Source: Streptosporangium sp. NBC_01495
GTDB lineage: Bacteria > Actinomycetota > Actinomycetes > Streptosporangiales > Streptosporangiaceae
Length of the DNA: 64,000 bases
NCBI RefSeq assembly: GCF_036250735.1
Contig: NZ_CP109430.1
Coordinates: 10,478,001 to 10,542,000 of the forward strand
Reading direction: 5' to 3'
Both the position numbers and the translations under genes were made by a program. The notes under the pieces are model-generated. The model did not search any database, was not told the origin of the DNA, and saw nothing but the letters and a program-made list of their open reading frames with translations. Positions 16,515 to 24,181 of this stretch are shown here, one piece after another (the first letter of the stretch is position 1; every line of letters starts with the position of its first letter).

Positions 16515-17570
16515 ATGACATCCGGAAGCGCCGATCCGGCGACCCCCGCACTGATCCGTACCGCGATCGTCGGATACGGCCTGGCGGGCAGCGTCTTCCA
16601 CGCGCCGCTGATCAGCGCCGACCCCGCGTACGCTCTGCGCGGCATCGTCACCGGTGATCGGGAGAGGGCGCGGGCCGCGACCGAACGCTACCCCGGTGTC
16701 CGTATTCTCCCCAGCGTCGAGCACCTGTTCGCGGCGGGCGAGTACGACCTCGTGGTGATCGCCTCGCCGACCCCGAGCCACGTGGAACTCGCGGAGCGGA
16801 CGTTGGAGCTGGGCCTGGCGACCGTGGTCGACAAGCCGCTCGCCGTCAGGTCCGTCGACGCGGAGCGGCTCATCGCGCTCGCGGACAGCAGGGGGGCGCC
16901 CCTGACCGTGTTCCAGAACCGGCGGTGGGACGGCGACTTCCTGACCGTCCGGCGGCTCGTCGAGGAGGGCGCGCTCGGAGAGGTACGGCGCTTCGAGTCC
17001 CGGTTCGAATGGCTCAACCCCCGGCCCCGGCCGGCCTGGAAGAGCGGTACCACCGGCCGCGACGGCGGCGGCATCGCCTACGACCTGGGCTCCCACCTCA
17101 TCGACCAGGCCGTGCGGCTGTTCGGGCCGGTCGAGGAGGTGTACGGCGAGCTGGACCGTCGCGGGGCGAACGCCGTCAACGACGACGACAGCTTCATCGC
17201 CCTCACCCACACCTCGGGCGTCCGGTCACACCTGGGGATGAGCAGCCTGGTCGCGCGGCGTGGATTCCGCTTCCGGGTGCTCGGCTCGGCGTCCGCGTAC
17301 ACCAAGTGGGGCCTGGACCCGCAGGAGTCGCAGCTCGCGGCCGGGATGTCCCCCCTGGACGAGGGCTTCGGCGTGGAGCGGGCCGAGTCCTACGGGCGGC
17401 TCGGGCGCGACGAGGACGACAGGCCGGTACCGACCGAACGCGGCGGCTATCGGCGGTTCTACGCGATGCTGGCCGAGGCGCTGGCCGGTCGGGGGCCTCT
17501 CCCGGTGGACCCCGGGGACGCGCTCACGGCGATCCGCATCATCGAGACACTTCAGGCCCAGCAGGGCTGA
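16515..17570 (+). CDS. Gfo/Idh/MocA-family NAD(P)-dependent oxidoreductase
   Basis: The 351-residue protein has the Rossmann loop VGYGLAGSVFHAPLI and the catalytic loop VVDKPLAV with its Lys, followed by FQNRRWDGDFLTVRRL and the YDLGSHLIDQAV helix that carries the active-site Asp/His pair of the family. I prefer ATG 16515, which has GGAAGGG upstream, over ATG 16485. It is the third gene of the plus-strand oxidation unit and only distantly related to its neighbour, so it likely acts at another step. A 17-bp array begins just after its stop. Confidence 0.9.
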   Translation: MTSGSADPATPALIRTAIVGYGLAGSVFHAPLISADPAYALRGIVTGDRERARAATERYPGVRILPSVEHLFAAGEYDLVVIASPTPSHVELAERTLELGLATVVDKPLAVRSVDAERLIALADSRGAPLTVFQNRRWDGDFLTVRRLVEEGALGEVRRFESRFEWLNPRPRPAWKSGTTGRDGGGIAYDLGSHLIDQAVRLFGPVEEVYGELDRRGANAVNDDDSFIALTHTSGVRSHLGMSSLVARRGFRFRVLGSASAYTKWGLDPQESQLAAGMSPLDEGFGVERAESYGRLGRDEDDRPVPTERGGYRRFYAMLAEALAGRGPLPVDPGDALTAIRIIETLQAQQG

Positions 17571-17578
17571 TCCGGCGC

Positions 17579-17816
17579 GGAGCTCCAGTACAAGCGGAGC
17601 TCCAGTACAAGCGGAGCTCCAGTACAAGCGGAGCTCCAGTACAAGCGGAGCTCCAGTACAAGCGGAGCTCCAGTACAAGCGGAGCTCCAGTACAAGCGGA
17701 GCTCCAGTACAAGCGGAGCTCCAGTACAAGCGGAGCTCCAGTACAAGCGGAGCTCCAGTACAAGCGGAGCTTCAGCGCAAGCGGAGCTTCAGCGCAAGCG
17801 GAGCTTCAGCACAAAA
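17579..17816. repeat. 17-bp tandem array, 14 units
   Basis: Eleven consecutive exact copies of GGAGCTCCAGTACAAGC begin at 17579 and are followed by three variant units (GGAGCTTCAGCRCAARM). There are no spacers. Each unit carries the 8-bp palindrome GGAGCTCC. Because 17 is not a multiple of three, all three frames on both strands pass through, giving spurious 17-residue protein repeats; I do not call a gene here. It lies between two convergent transcription units, just before their shared terminator. Confidence 0.97.
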
Positions 17817-17824
17817 GGACGGCG

Positions 17825-17869
17825 AACACGGACGGCGCCCGCACCTGGCGGGCGCCGTCCGTGTTGTTT
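17825..17869. terminator. Strong bidirectional terminator between convergent genes
   Basis: An 18-bp perfect stem: AACACGGACGGCGCCCGC (17825-17842) pairs with 17848-17865 around a five-base loop. The stem begins with AA and ends with TTGTTT, so it can act in both directions. Confidence 0.93.
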
Positions 17870-17944
17870 CGCGGTGTTCTACGGCCTTTCCGAGAGCCCG
17901 TGTGTCGAGGTCCTGAACGCCGTGACGCCGCGCAGGGGGTTCTT

Positions 17945-19060
17945 TCAGAGGGTCCGGGCGTAGGGATCCCAGTCCTCGGTGACCGGTTTCGTGGCCGGGG
18001 CCGAACTCCGCACGGGCACGACCTCCCCGCGCTCGATCGACTCCGAGACCGCGGCCATCGTGTCCAGCACGTGGTAGGCCAGCTGCCCGGAGGCCCGGTG
18101 CGGCACCCCGGCCCGTACGGCGCGGGCGATGTCCAGTGTGCCGAGGCCACGGCCTCCCACCGGGCCCACGGCCGGCACGGTCGTCCAGTCGTCGTCACCG
18201 GCGCGCCGGATGCGGAGGTCCCCGTCGAAGTGGTTCGGGTCCGGGACGGACAGCGTCGCCTCGGAACCCACGATCTCCACGTGACCCACGCGGCGATGCG
18301 GGGAGTCCCAGCTCAGCACGGTCGTCGCGGCCTGCCCGGCCTCGAACTCGGCGATGACGCCGACGTGCGTCGGGACCTGCACGGTGATCTCCTGCCCGGC
18401 CTTGGGACCGACGCGCAGGACGCGTGTGGGCCGCGCGACACGTCCGGTCGCCACCACCGAGCGGAACGAGCCGAAGAACTGGGCCAGCGCGGTCAGGTAG
18501 TACGGTCCCATGTCCCACAGCGGACCCGCGCCGCGAGAGAGCAGCACCTCCAGGTTGCGGTGGTCGTCCACCGGCCCTGGCACCTCGAACAGGGTGAGCC
18601 CGGTGAGCGGCACGCCGATGTCACCCCGCTCGATCATCCGCCTCGCCGTCTGCAGGCCGGCACCGAGGAAGGTGTCGGGCGCCCCGCCGATACGGAGACC
18701 CGCGCCCTCCGCCTTCTCCAGCAGCCGCAGGCCGGTGGCACGATCCAGGGTGAACGGCTTCTCGGTCCACACGTGCTTACCCGCGCCGAGCGCCGCCATG
18801 GACACCTCGGCGTGCGCGGCCGGGATCGTCAGGTTGACGATGATCTCCACATCGGGATGCTCCAGCGCCTGTTCCGGGGTGCCCGACTCCGGCACCCCGT
18901 ACGCCGCTGCCTGTTCGGCGGCCCGGTCCGGATAGAGGTCCGTGACGATGCGGACGTCCAGGTCCGGGAAGCGGGTGAGGTTCTCCAGGTACTGCTCGCT
19001 GATCTTCCCGGCGCCGACGACGCCGACCCCCATCGGGCCGGAACCGCTCACGCCGCTCAC
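17945..19060 (-). CDS. Gfo/Idh/MocA-family NAD(P)-dependent oxidoreductase
   Basis: The 371-residue protein has a Rossmann start (GVGVVGAGKISEQYLENL), the catalytic WTEKPFTLDRA loop with its Lys near residue 100, and LWDMGPYYLTALAQFFG, the helix with family active-site residues. It begins at GTG 19060, overlapping the upstream isomerase stop (GTGA), so the pair is translationally coupled. Dehydrogenase plus isomerase-type TIM barrel pairs of this kind are known from cyclitol, levoglucosan and keto-glycoside breakdown; which substrate applies here is not visible. Confidence 0.9.
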   Translation of the reverse strand: MSGVSGSGPMGVGVVGAGKISEQYLENLTRFPDLDVRIVTDLYPDRAAEQAAAYGVPESGTPEQALEHPDVEIIVNLTIPAAHAEVSMAALGAGKHVWTEKPFTLDRATGLRLLEKAEGAGLRIGGAPDTFLGAGLQTARRMIERGDIGVPLTGLTLFEVPGPVDDHRNLEVLLSRGAGPLWDMGPYYLTALAQFFGSFRSVVATGRVARPTRVLRVGPKAGQEITVQVPTHVGVIAEFEAGQAATTVLSWDSPHRRVGHVEIVGSEATLSVPDPNHFDGDLRIRRAGDDDWTTVPAVGPVGGRGLGTLDIARAVRAGVPHRASGQLAYHVLDTMAAVSESIERGEVVPVRSSAPATKPVTEDWDPYARTL

Positions 19061-19806
19061 CCCTCGACCTTCGGGTTCAGGTAGGCGAAGCTCGCGGCGA
19101 TCGCCTCGAAGACGTCCCCGGTGTAGTCGTCGAACTCGACCGCCCCGGCCTCCAGGTGCGGCACCGCGTCGAGGATCTCGGGCCAGGGCAGCTTGCCCTG
19201 ACCGGCCGGCAACTGCTGGGCGTTCTCCCGGTTGACGGGACCGTCCTTCAGGTGCAGGAAGCGCACGCGGTCGCTCACGCGGCCCAGCAGGCCCAGCACG
19301 TCCTCGCCTCCCACCGCGACCCAGTAGGCGTCGACCTCCAGCACCACTTCCGGCCGGAGCCGGTCGGCCAGGGTCTCCAGCGCGGTGCGGCCGGCGAACC
19401 GTCGCTCAAGCTCCCACCAGTGGTTGTGGTATCCGACCCGCAGGCCGTAGTCCGCGGCCTTCACCGCCGCGGCGTTCAAATGGTCGGCGATGCGGGTGAC
19501 ATCGTCGTCGCTGGTCCAGAACTCCTCCGGGATGAACGTGTCCACCACCGTGTTCGCGCCCAGCCTGTTCGCCGCCGTGAACACCGCCTCCAGATCGACG
19601 TCGATCAGCGACGAGGTCATCGTGGGGGAGACAAAGCCGTTGGCGGTGACCGCGTCGAGGAACTCCGGACCGCGGGAGTACAGCTTGTACGAGGACTCGA
19701 TCTGCCGGTAGCCGATCGCGGCGACCCTGGCGAGCGTGCCCGGCAGGTCCTCGTCGATGGCATGCCGGACGCTGTAGAGCTGGAGGGACAGCGATCGGAG
19801 AGGCAC
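19057..19806 (-). CDS. Sugar-phosphate isomerase/epimerase-like TIM barrel
   Basis: The 249-residue protein opens with SLSLQLYSVRHAIDEDLPGTL, typical of this xylose-isomerase-like family, and shows metal-site strands VGYHNHWWEL, LEVDAYWVAVG and RFLHLKDG. I chose GTG 19806 because GAAGGG lies six bases upstream; an ATG at 19848 would add 14 unlikely residues. It is the first gene of a two-gene minus operon with the Gfo/Idh/MocA oxidoreductase and is preceded by a perfect palindrome at 19889-19902 that probably controls both. Confidence 0.88.
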   Translation of the reverse strand: MPLRSLSLQLYSVRHAIDEDLPGTLARVAAIGYRQIESSYKLYSRGPEFLDAVTANGFVSPTMTSSLIDVDLEAVFTAANRLGANTVVDTFIPEEFWTSDDDVTRIADHLNAAAVKAADYGLRVGYHNHWWELERRFAGRTALETLADRLRPEVVLEVDAYWVAVGGEDVLGLLGRVSDRVRFLHLKDGPVNRENAQQLPAGQGKLPWPEILDAVPHLEAGAVEFDDYTGDVFEAIAASFAYLNPKVEG

Positions 19807-19888
19807 GGTGAACCCTTCGCCGGTTGAGGCGCGCCGTCCACCCGTCATGCTCGATACCGATCATCGGGGGACCACACGCGCCATATCT

Positions 19889-19902
19889 GTTACTAAAGTA
19901 AC
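19889..19902. promoter_or_regulatory. Palindromic operator GTTACTAAAGTAAC
   Basis: Two six-base arms, GTTACT and AGTAAC, flank a two-base centre. The site lies in an AT-rich patch about 83 bases upstream of the isomerase GTG and is the only copy I found in the window. Its form suits a LacI-, ROK- or GntR-type sugar regulator encoded elsewhere. Confidence 0.65.
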
Positions 19903-20041
19903 GAATATATGTGAACTACACATCATGTCAAGAGTGTTACGCGCGCATTCCGGACGTCTCCCGAACAGTTCGCCGCAGGGTGCTCCGGCACGTCACCCGG
20001 AACTGGGAACCCGGAACCGGGAACCGGCCCGGCGGTCCGCG

Positions 20042-20986
20042 TCAGCCGGGATCCACGTCCGTGACGGTTGCGTCCGTGTCGATCGCGTTCGTGTCGGTCG
20101 CGTTCGTGTCGGAGGCGGGGAGTGCGGGGAGTGAGGCGAGGAAGGCCGTGACCGCGGGGCGGTGGTCGGTGGAGCGCCAGGCGATGGCCAGTTCCGCGGG
20201 CGGCAGGCCGGTGACGGGGCGGCAGACGACACCCGGGCGGGAGTAGAGGGCCGCGTTGCCCTCGGCGAGCAGCACCACGCCGAGCCCGCTCGTGACCGCC
20301 TCCAGGACCTCGTCGGCGGACGCGGCCTCGGCGCCCACGACGGCCCCGTCGCGGACGTCCAGGCCCAGCCAGAAGTCGCGCAGCGGACCGGACGCGGCGG
20401 GCAGCGAGATGAACGGCTCGTCGCGCAGGTCGTCGATGTCGATCTCGGCCCGGCCGGCCAGGGGATGGCCTTCCGGCAGGGCGGCGAACCTGCGCTCCCT
20501 GACGAGGACGCGGACCGCGAGCCCCTCGGGCGTGGGCAGCCAGACGAAGGCGACATCGGAGCTGCCGTCGGCCAGGCCACCGCTCGGATCGTCCCAGCTG
20601 ACCAGGCGCAGGGAGACCGTCCAGCCGGGCATCCTCTCGCGGAAGCGGCGCAGCGTCTCGCGCTGCAGGTTCCTGCCCACGGACGTCTGCATGCCGATCA
20701 CCAGGGTGCCCGACGGCGCCGCCTGGCGGGCCGCGTCGAGTCCCGTACCCCAGAGTTGCAGCATCTCCCTCGCCGTCGGCAGCAGCGCGGAGCCCTGCGG
20801 GGTGAGCCTTGCACCGCCCGGCGTCCGCTCGAACAGCGGGAAACCGAGCTGCCGCTCCAGGACGCGGATCTGTTTGGACAGCGCGGGCTGGGAGACGAAC
20901 AGCCGCTCGGCCGCCCGGGTGAAATGAAGCTCCTCGGCCACGGCGACGAAGTACCGGAGATCACGCAGATGGACGTCCACAACCAC
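20042..20986 (-). CDS. LysR-family transcriptional regulator
   Basis: The 314-residue protein has the N-terminal LysR winged helix (LRDLRYFVAVAEELHFTRAA then LFVSQPALSKQIRVLERQL, residues about 6-45) and a periplasmic-binding-like effector domain. Its C-terminal dozen residues (TDTNAIDTDATVTD) are a small repeat-generated tail, again from a short tandem array. It is divergent from the exported short-chain dehydrogenase at 21230, with a LysR-type palindrome between them, so that gene is its probable target. Confidence 0.93.
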   Translation of the reverse strand: MVVDVHLRDLRYFVAVAEELHFTRAAERLFVSQPALSKQIRVLERQLGFPLFERTPGGARLTPQGSALLPTAREMLQLWGTGLDAARQAAPSGTLVIGMQTSVGRNLQRETLRRFRERMPGWTVSLRLVSWDDPSGGLADGSSDVAFVWLPTPEGLAVRVLVRERRFAALPEGHPLAGRAEIDIDDLRDEPFISLPAASGPLRDFWLGLDVRDGAVVGAEAASADEVLEAVTSGLGVVLLAEGNAALYSRPGVVCRPVTGLPPAELAIAWRSTDHRPAVTAFLASLPALPASDTNATDTNAIDTDATVTDVDPG

Positions 20987-21067
20987 TGGTTATAACGCGG
21001 CGCCCGCCGGGGTGGGCGGGCGGCGCCGGCCGGATTCGCGGGAGCGGGGAACCTCGGGCCCGGCGCC

Positions 21068-21082
21068 ATAGCCGATCGTTAT
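21068..21082. promoter_or_regulatory. Candidate LysR box
   Basis: ATAGCCGATCGTTAT has the ATA-N9-TAT form expected for LysR proteins (T-N11-A) and lies between the divergent regulator and SDR genes. A related GGTTATAAC lies at the regulator's own start near 20988. Confidence 0.5.
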
Positions 21083-21229
21083 GACGGGAGGTCTTGGACG
21101 GTCGCGCGGCACGCGGATGACCATGGGCGTTGTCCCGCCGTCACTCGCGGGAGCGTGCTTCATGCCTCTTGGCACCGCTCCCGGTCGGCCCCACGCAAGT
21201 GACCTTTCCCGAGTCCTGAGGAGGATTCC

Positions 21230-22156
21230 ATGACCGAAGAGCAGCGGCCTTCGAGGCGCAGGGTTCTCACCACCGGCACCACCGGCGCGATGGCGCTGGC
21301 CGCCGGGGCCCTGGGCGGGGGAGCGCTGGGTGCCGGGCCCGCGACGGCCGGCACCCGGAACCCGCCCGGCCCCTCGCCGGGCAGGGCCGATTCCCGAGGT
21401 CGGTTCGCCGGGAAGGTCGTGCTCATCACCGGGGCGACATCGGGCATCGGCCAGGCCACGGCGTACGAGATGGCGAGAGAAGGCGCGAAGGTGTTCTTCT
21501 GCGGGCGGCGCGAGGAGCTCGGGCACCGTCACGAGCGGGCGATCCGGGAGTTCGGCGGCGAGGCCACCTACATGCGGGCCGACGTGTCGAGGGAGTCCGA
21601 CGTGCAGGCTTTCGTCGCCGGATGCGTCCGGCGGTACGGGAGGCTCGACATCGCCTTCAACAACGCCGGGATCGAGAGCCCGAGGGCCGCACCCCTCCAC
21701 GAGCAGACGCTGGGCGACGTCGAGAAGGTCTGGCGCGTCAACGCCGCCGGGGTCTTCCTCGCGATGAAGTACGAGATCCCGCACATGCTCCGGCAGGGGG
21801 CCGGGGTCATCGTCAACACCGCGTCCATCTCCTCCGAGGTCGGCTTCGCGACGATCTCCCCCTACAACGCCAGCAAGCACGCGGTCGCCTCGCTGACCAA
21901 GGTCGCCGCGCTTGAGTACGCGGACAGGAACATCCGCGTCAACGCGCTCGCGCCCGGTGCCGTCGACACCCCGATGCTCGAACGGGCGGCGAGGGCTTTC
22001 GGGGTGACGTACGAGCAGATCGCGCAGGACTACCCCATCAAGCGGATCGTGGAGCCGCGGGAGATAGCGCGCGTGGTGATGTGGCTCGCGTCCGACGACG
22101 CGACCGCCGTCATCGGTACCGACATCGACACCTCCGGTGGCTACCTCACCGGCTGA
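21230..22156 (+). CDS. Short-chain dehydrogenase/reductase with Tat signal
   Basis: The 308-residue protein begins with a twin-arginine signal: SRRRVLTTG (Arg9-Arg10-Arg11) followed by a long Ala/Gly hydrophobic stretch and a cleavage-like ATAG. The catalytic domain is a classical SDR: TGATSGIGQ cofactor loop, NNAG, a catalytic Ser in NTASISSEVG and the YNASK pair. ATG 21230 follows GAGGAGG. Tat export of a nucleotide-dependent SDR is unusual and implies folding with bound cofactor in the cytoplasm. It is probably regulated by the divergent LysR protein and followed 18 bases later by a SnoaL-like lipoprotein. Confidence 0.92.
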   Translation: MTEEQRPSRRRVLTTGTTGAMALAAGALGGGALGAGPATAGTRNPPGPSPGRADSRGRFAGKVVLITGATSGIGQATAYEMAREGAKVFFCGRREELGHRHERAIREFGGEATYMRADVSRESDVQAFVAGCVRRYGRLDIAFNNAGIESPRAAPLHEQTLGDVEKVWRVNAAGVFLAMKYEIPHMLRQGAGVIVNTASISSEVGFATISPYNASKHAVASLTKVAALEYADRNIRVNALAPGAVDTPMLERAARAFGVTYEQIAQDYPIKRIVEPREIARVVMWLASDDATAVIGTDIDTSGGYLTG

Positions 22157-22174
22157 ACGATCGGAGAAGGCGAT

Positions 22175-22705
22175 ATGTCATCGCGTGATGCCGCGCCGTT
22201 CCGGGCGCTGTGCGTGATCGCGTGGGCGGCCCTGCTCTCGGCCGCCTGTACGGCCGAGGCACCGCCGACCGCGACGGCGCCGTCTGTGGCCGCGACGCCG
22301 ACCGCGACGGCGCCGTCGGAGGGCGCGGAGCCGCCGGTGGCGAGGAGCGCGGGCGCGTCGGCGGCACCGGCCCCGGGACATCGCGAGCTGGTCGGCCGTT
22401 TCGTCGACGCGATCAACCGGGGGGACGCCGACGAGGTGGGGGCGACCTTCGCGGAGGGGGCCCGCTTCGACAGCGTGGGCCGGATCTACGCCGGTCGTAC
22501 CGAGATCATGGACCGTTTCCTGATTCCCGAGGTGATCGAGGCCGGTGGCCGGTACACCCTGCTCGCCGTCGTCCCCGGCGGGCCGGGCCGGGTGGTCGCG
22601 GAGTACGACTTCGCCACGGGCGGCGGGGGAAGGGAGCACTTCACCTACGACTGCGCCGTTTCGGAGAACCGTTTCACCGACTGCGTCGGCCGCTATGTCG
22701 GCTGA
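22175..22705 (+). CDS. Secreted SnoaL-like lipoprotein
   Basis: The 176-residue protein has a lipoprotein signal ending in LSAAC (Cys25), a Pro/Ala/Thr-rich linker with an internal near-repeat (TATAPS twice), and a SnoaL-like/NTF2-like domain from about residue 68: RELVGRFVDAINRGDADEVGATF is the characteristic first helix, followed by GRTEIMDRF. Such cone-shaped domains bind small molecules and sometimes catalyse isomerisation. Its close spacing to the Tat-exported SDR suggests that the two act together outside the membrane. Confidence 0.8.
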   Translation: MSSRDAAPFRALCVIAWAALLSAACTAEAPPTATAPSVAATPTATAPSEGAEPPVARSAGASAAPAPGHRELVGRFVDAINRGDADEVGATFAEGARFDSVGRIYAGRTEIMDRFLIPEVIEAGGRYTLLAVVPGGPGRVVAEYDFATGGGGREHFTYDCAVSENRFTDCVGRYVG

Positions 22706-23266
22706 CGCGTGACGCCGCAGGCATGGCCCGGCGCCTCGCCGTCCACGTTTGAAGGATCAATCCGCAGGCCCCGGGAAAACCCGATGATCGTTCTGTCGGG
22801 AAAGGAAAGACCGGCGGATGATTTCGCGAGGGGAAAGCAGTCCCACGGCGAGAACGCTCATCCCGGCGGAGCCGGTGGGCCGTTATCGCGGAAGTGCCGG
22901 GACGACCGGGTAGGAATGGGACCTCGATCCGGACGACGAGGGCGAATCCACAGTTCGTCGAATTGCCGGGACGCGCAAACACGGAGGGCCCACCTAAATC
23001 GGCCCGACGGCGAAGGCGAATGTTTCTCGCAGCCTGATCGCGCACACCCTACGGCCGGAGGGGTCGTCAGGCAGCCGGGCACCTATTACCGGCCGTCCCC
23101 GAACAGTTGCGCGATCTGGAAAGTCGAATGGCCTTCCATTCTTATCCGGGGATGTTTTCCCGGAAAACCGTGAGCACTGACGGTGGCAATTCTCATATGG
23201 TCGTCGTGATGGTGAGAACCGTGACCCTCGCCATCCGGATCCGGTGATTCCGACCTTGGAGGATGG
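22706..23266. other. Gene-free gap
   Basis: This 560-base stretch has noticeably lower GC than the genes around it and no open frame with normal third-position bias or a ribosome site. I see no repeats, tRNA or terminator. It may hold a promoter for the small gene that follows or an unrecognised RNA. Confidence 0.5.
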
Positions 23267-23686
23267 GTGACACGGCGTGCGGTACGGAACAAATCCGTGG
23301 GGATGGTCGACGAGGCGACGGCGGAACGCCACGACCGGGCGCTGGCGGTCGTGCAGCGGCTTCTGATCGAACGGGGAATCCGCGCCCACCGCCACCACCC
23401 GATCAGCCTGGGGGTCTTCGCCACCCAACCGGGTGCCCCTACTCAGCCGGGCGCTCCTGCCCGGACCGGGGGCCCCGCCTTCCGCTCGCGGGCCGACCGG
23501 CATCCGCCCGAGCTGGCCGTGATCGCCCAGGGCCGGCGCGCCGCCACGGTGACGATAGGTCCCCGATCCGGCTGCTACCTGGTGTCCGTCCGCCGAGGCG
23601 GCCCCAACCTCCACGCCGTCGGGCGGGAGCAGCCCCACAGGGTCGTGGAGCTGATCGTCACGGACCGGCTGGACGAGCGGCCGTGA
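23267..23686 (+). CDS. Hypothetical protein, 139 residues
   Basis: GTG 23267 has GGAGGA three to four bases upstream, which is close; a later GTG/ATG near 23297 is possible. The sequence has a helical start (ERHDRALAVVQRLLIERGIRAH), a linker with a small QPGAP repeat, and a beta-rich C-terminal part (ELAVIAQGRRAATVTIG, CYLVSVRRGG). Third-position GC bias fits a real gene. I do not recognise a family and can assign no function. Confidence 0.55.
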   Translation: MTRRAVRNKSVGMVDEATAERHDRALAVVQRLLIERGIRAHRHHPISLGVFATQPGAPTQPGAPARTGGPAFRSRADRHPPELAVIAQGRRAATVTIGPRSGCYLVSVRRGGPNLHAVGREQPHRVVELIVTDRLDERP

Positions 23687-23734
23687 TCGCCGGGCCGTTC
23701 GCCGGTCCGCGGGTCATCCCGTCCAGGGGCCGGC

Positions 23735-24181
23735 TCAACACTCCTCGGCGACCATGGCCTCCAGGACGGGCAGCGCGGCGGCGAGCGCCGCGCGCTGCTC
23801 GGGGCTGAGCCGGGCGAGCCGCGCGTCGAGCAGCGCCGCGCGTCGCGAACGCACCTCGGCGAGCACGCGGACCCCCTCGGGCGACAGCGCCACCCGGACG
23901 GAGCGCGCGTCCTCGGCGTCGATCGTACGGACGATCAGGCCCCGGTGGCCGAGCGCCACGAGGACGCGGCTCATGGTCGGCGCGGTGACGGCCTCGCGCT
24001 GGGCCAGCTCGCCCAGGCGCAGCGGGCCGTGGTTCTCGATCGAGACCAGGGTGGACAGCTGCAGGGGAGGCACGTCGTTGGTGGCGATCCGGACGCGCCG
24101 GTGCAGCCGGCCGACGGCGAGGCTCAGCCGGCTCGCGAGTTGCGCGTCGCCGGACACCGTTGCGCTCATCGTTTCTCCCAT
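23735..24181 (-). CDS. MarR-family transcriptional regulator
   Basis: The 148-residue winged-helix protein shows the MarR pattern: DVPPLQLSTLVSIENHGPLRLGELAQREAVTAPTMSRVLVALGHRGLIVR, with the recognition helix at APTMSRVLVAL, followed by the wing TIDAEDARSVRVALSPEG. It overlaps the end of the exporter gene by 16 bases in the same direction, so both are one operon. MarR proteins of this layout usually repress the exporter until a drug or metabolite binds. Confidence 0.92.
   Translation of the reverse strand: MGETMSATVSGDAQLASRLSLAVGRLHRRVRIATNDVPPLQLSTLVSIENHGPLRLGELAQREAVTAPTMSRVLVALGHRGLIVRTIDAEDARSVRVALSPEGVRVLAEVRSRRAALLDARLARLSPEQRAALAAALPVLEAMVAEEC

Noticed and set aside
17579..17816. 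CRISPR array
   Set aside because: The 17-bp units are contiguous with no spacers, and no cas genes are near. It is a plain tandem repeat.
16925..19084. Large repeat-rich open frames through the 17-bp array and across the Gfo/Idh/MocA genes
   Set aside because: They overlap well-supported genes in other frames and are open only because a 17-bp unit without stops reads through in every frame on both strands.
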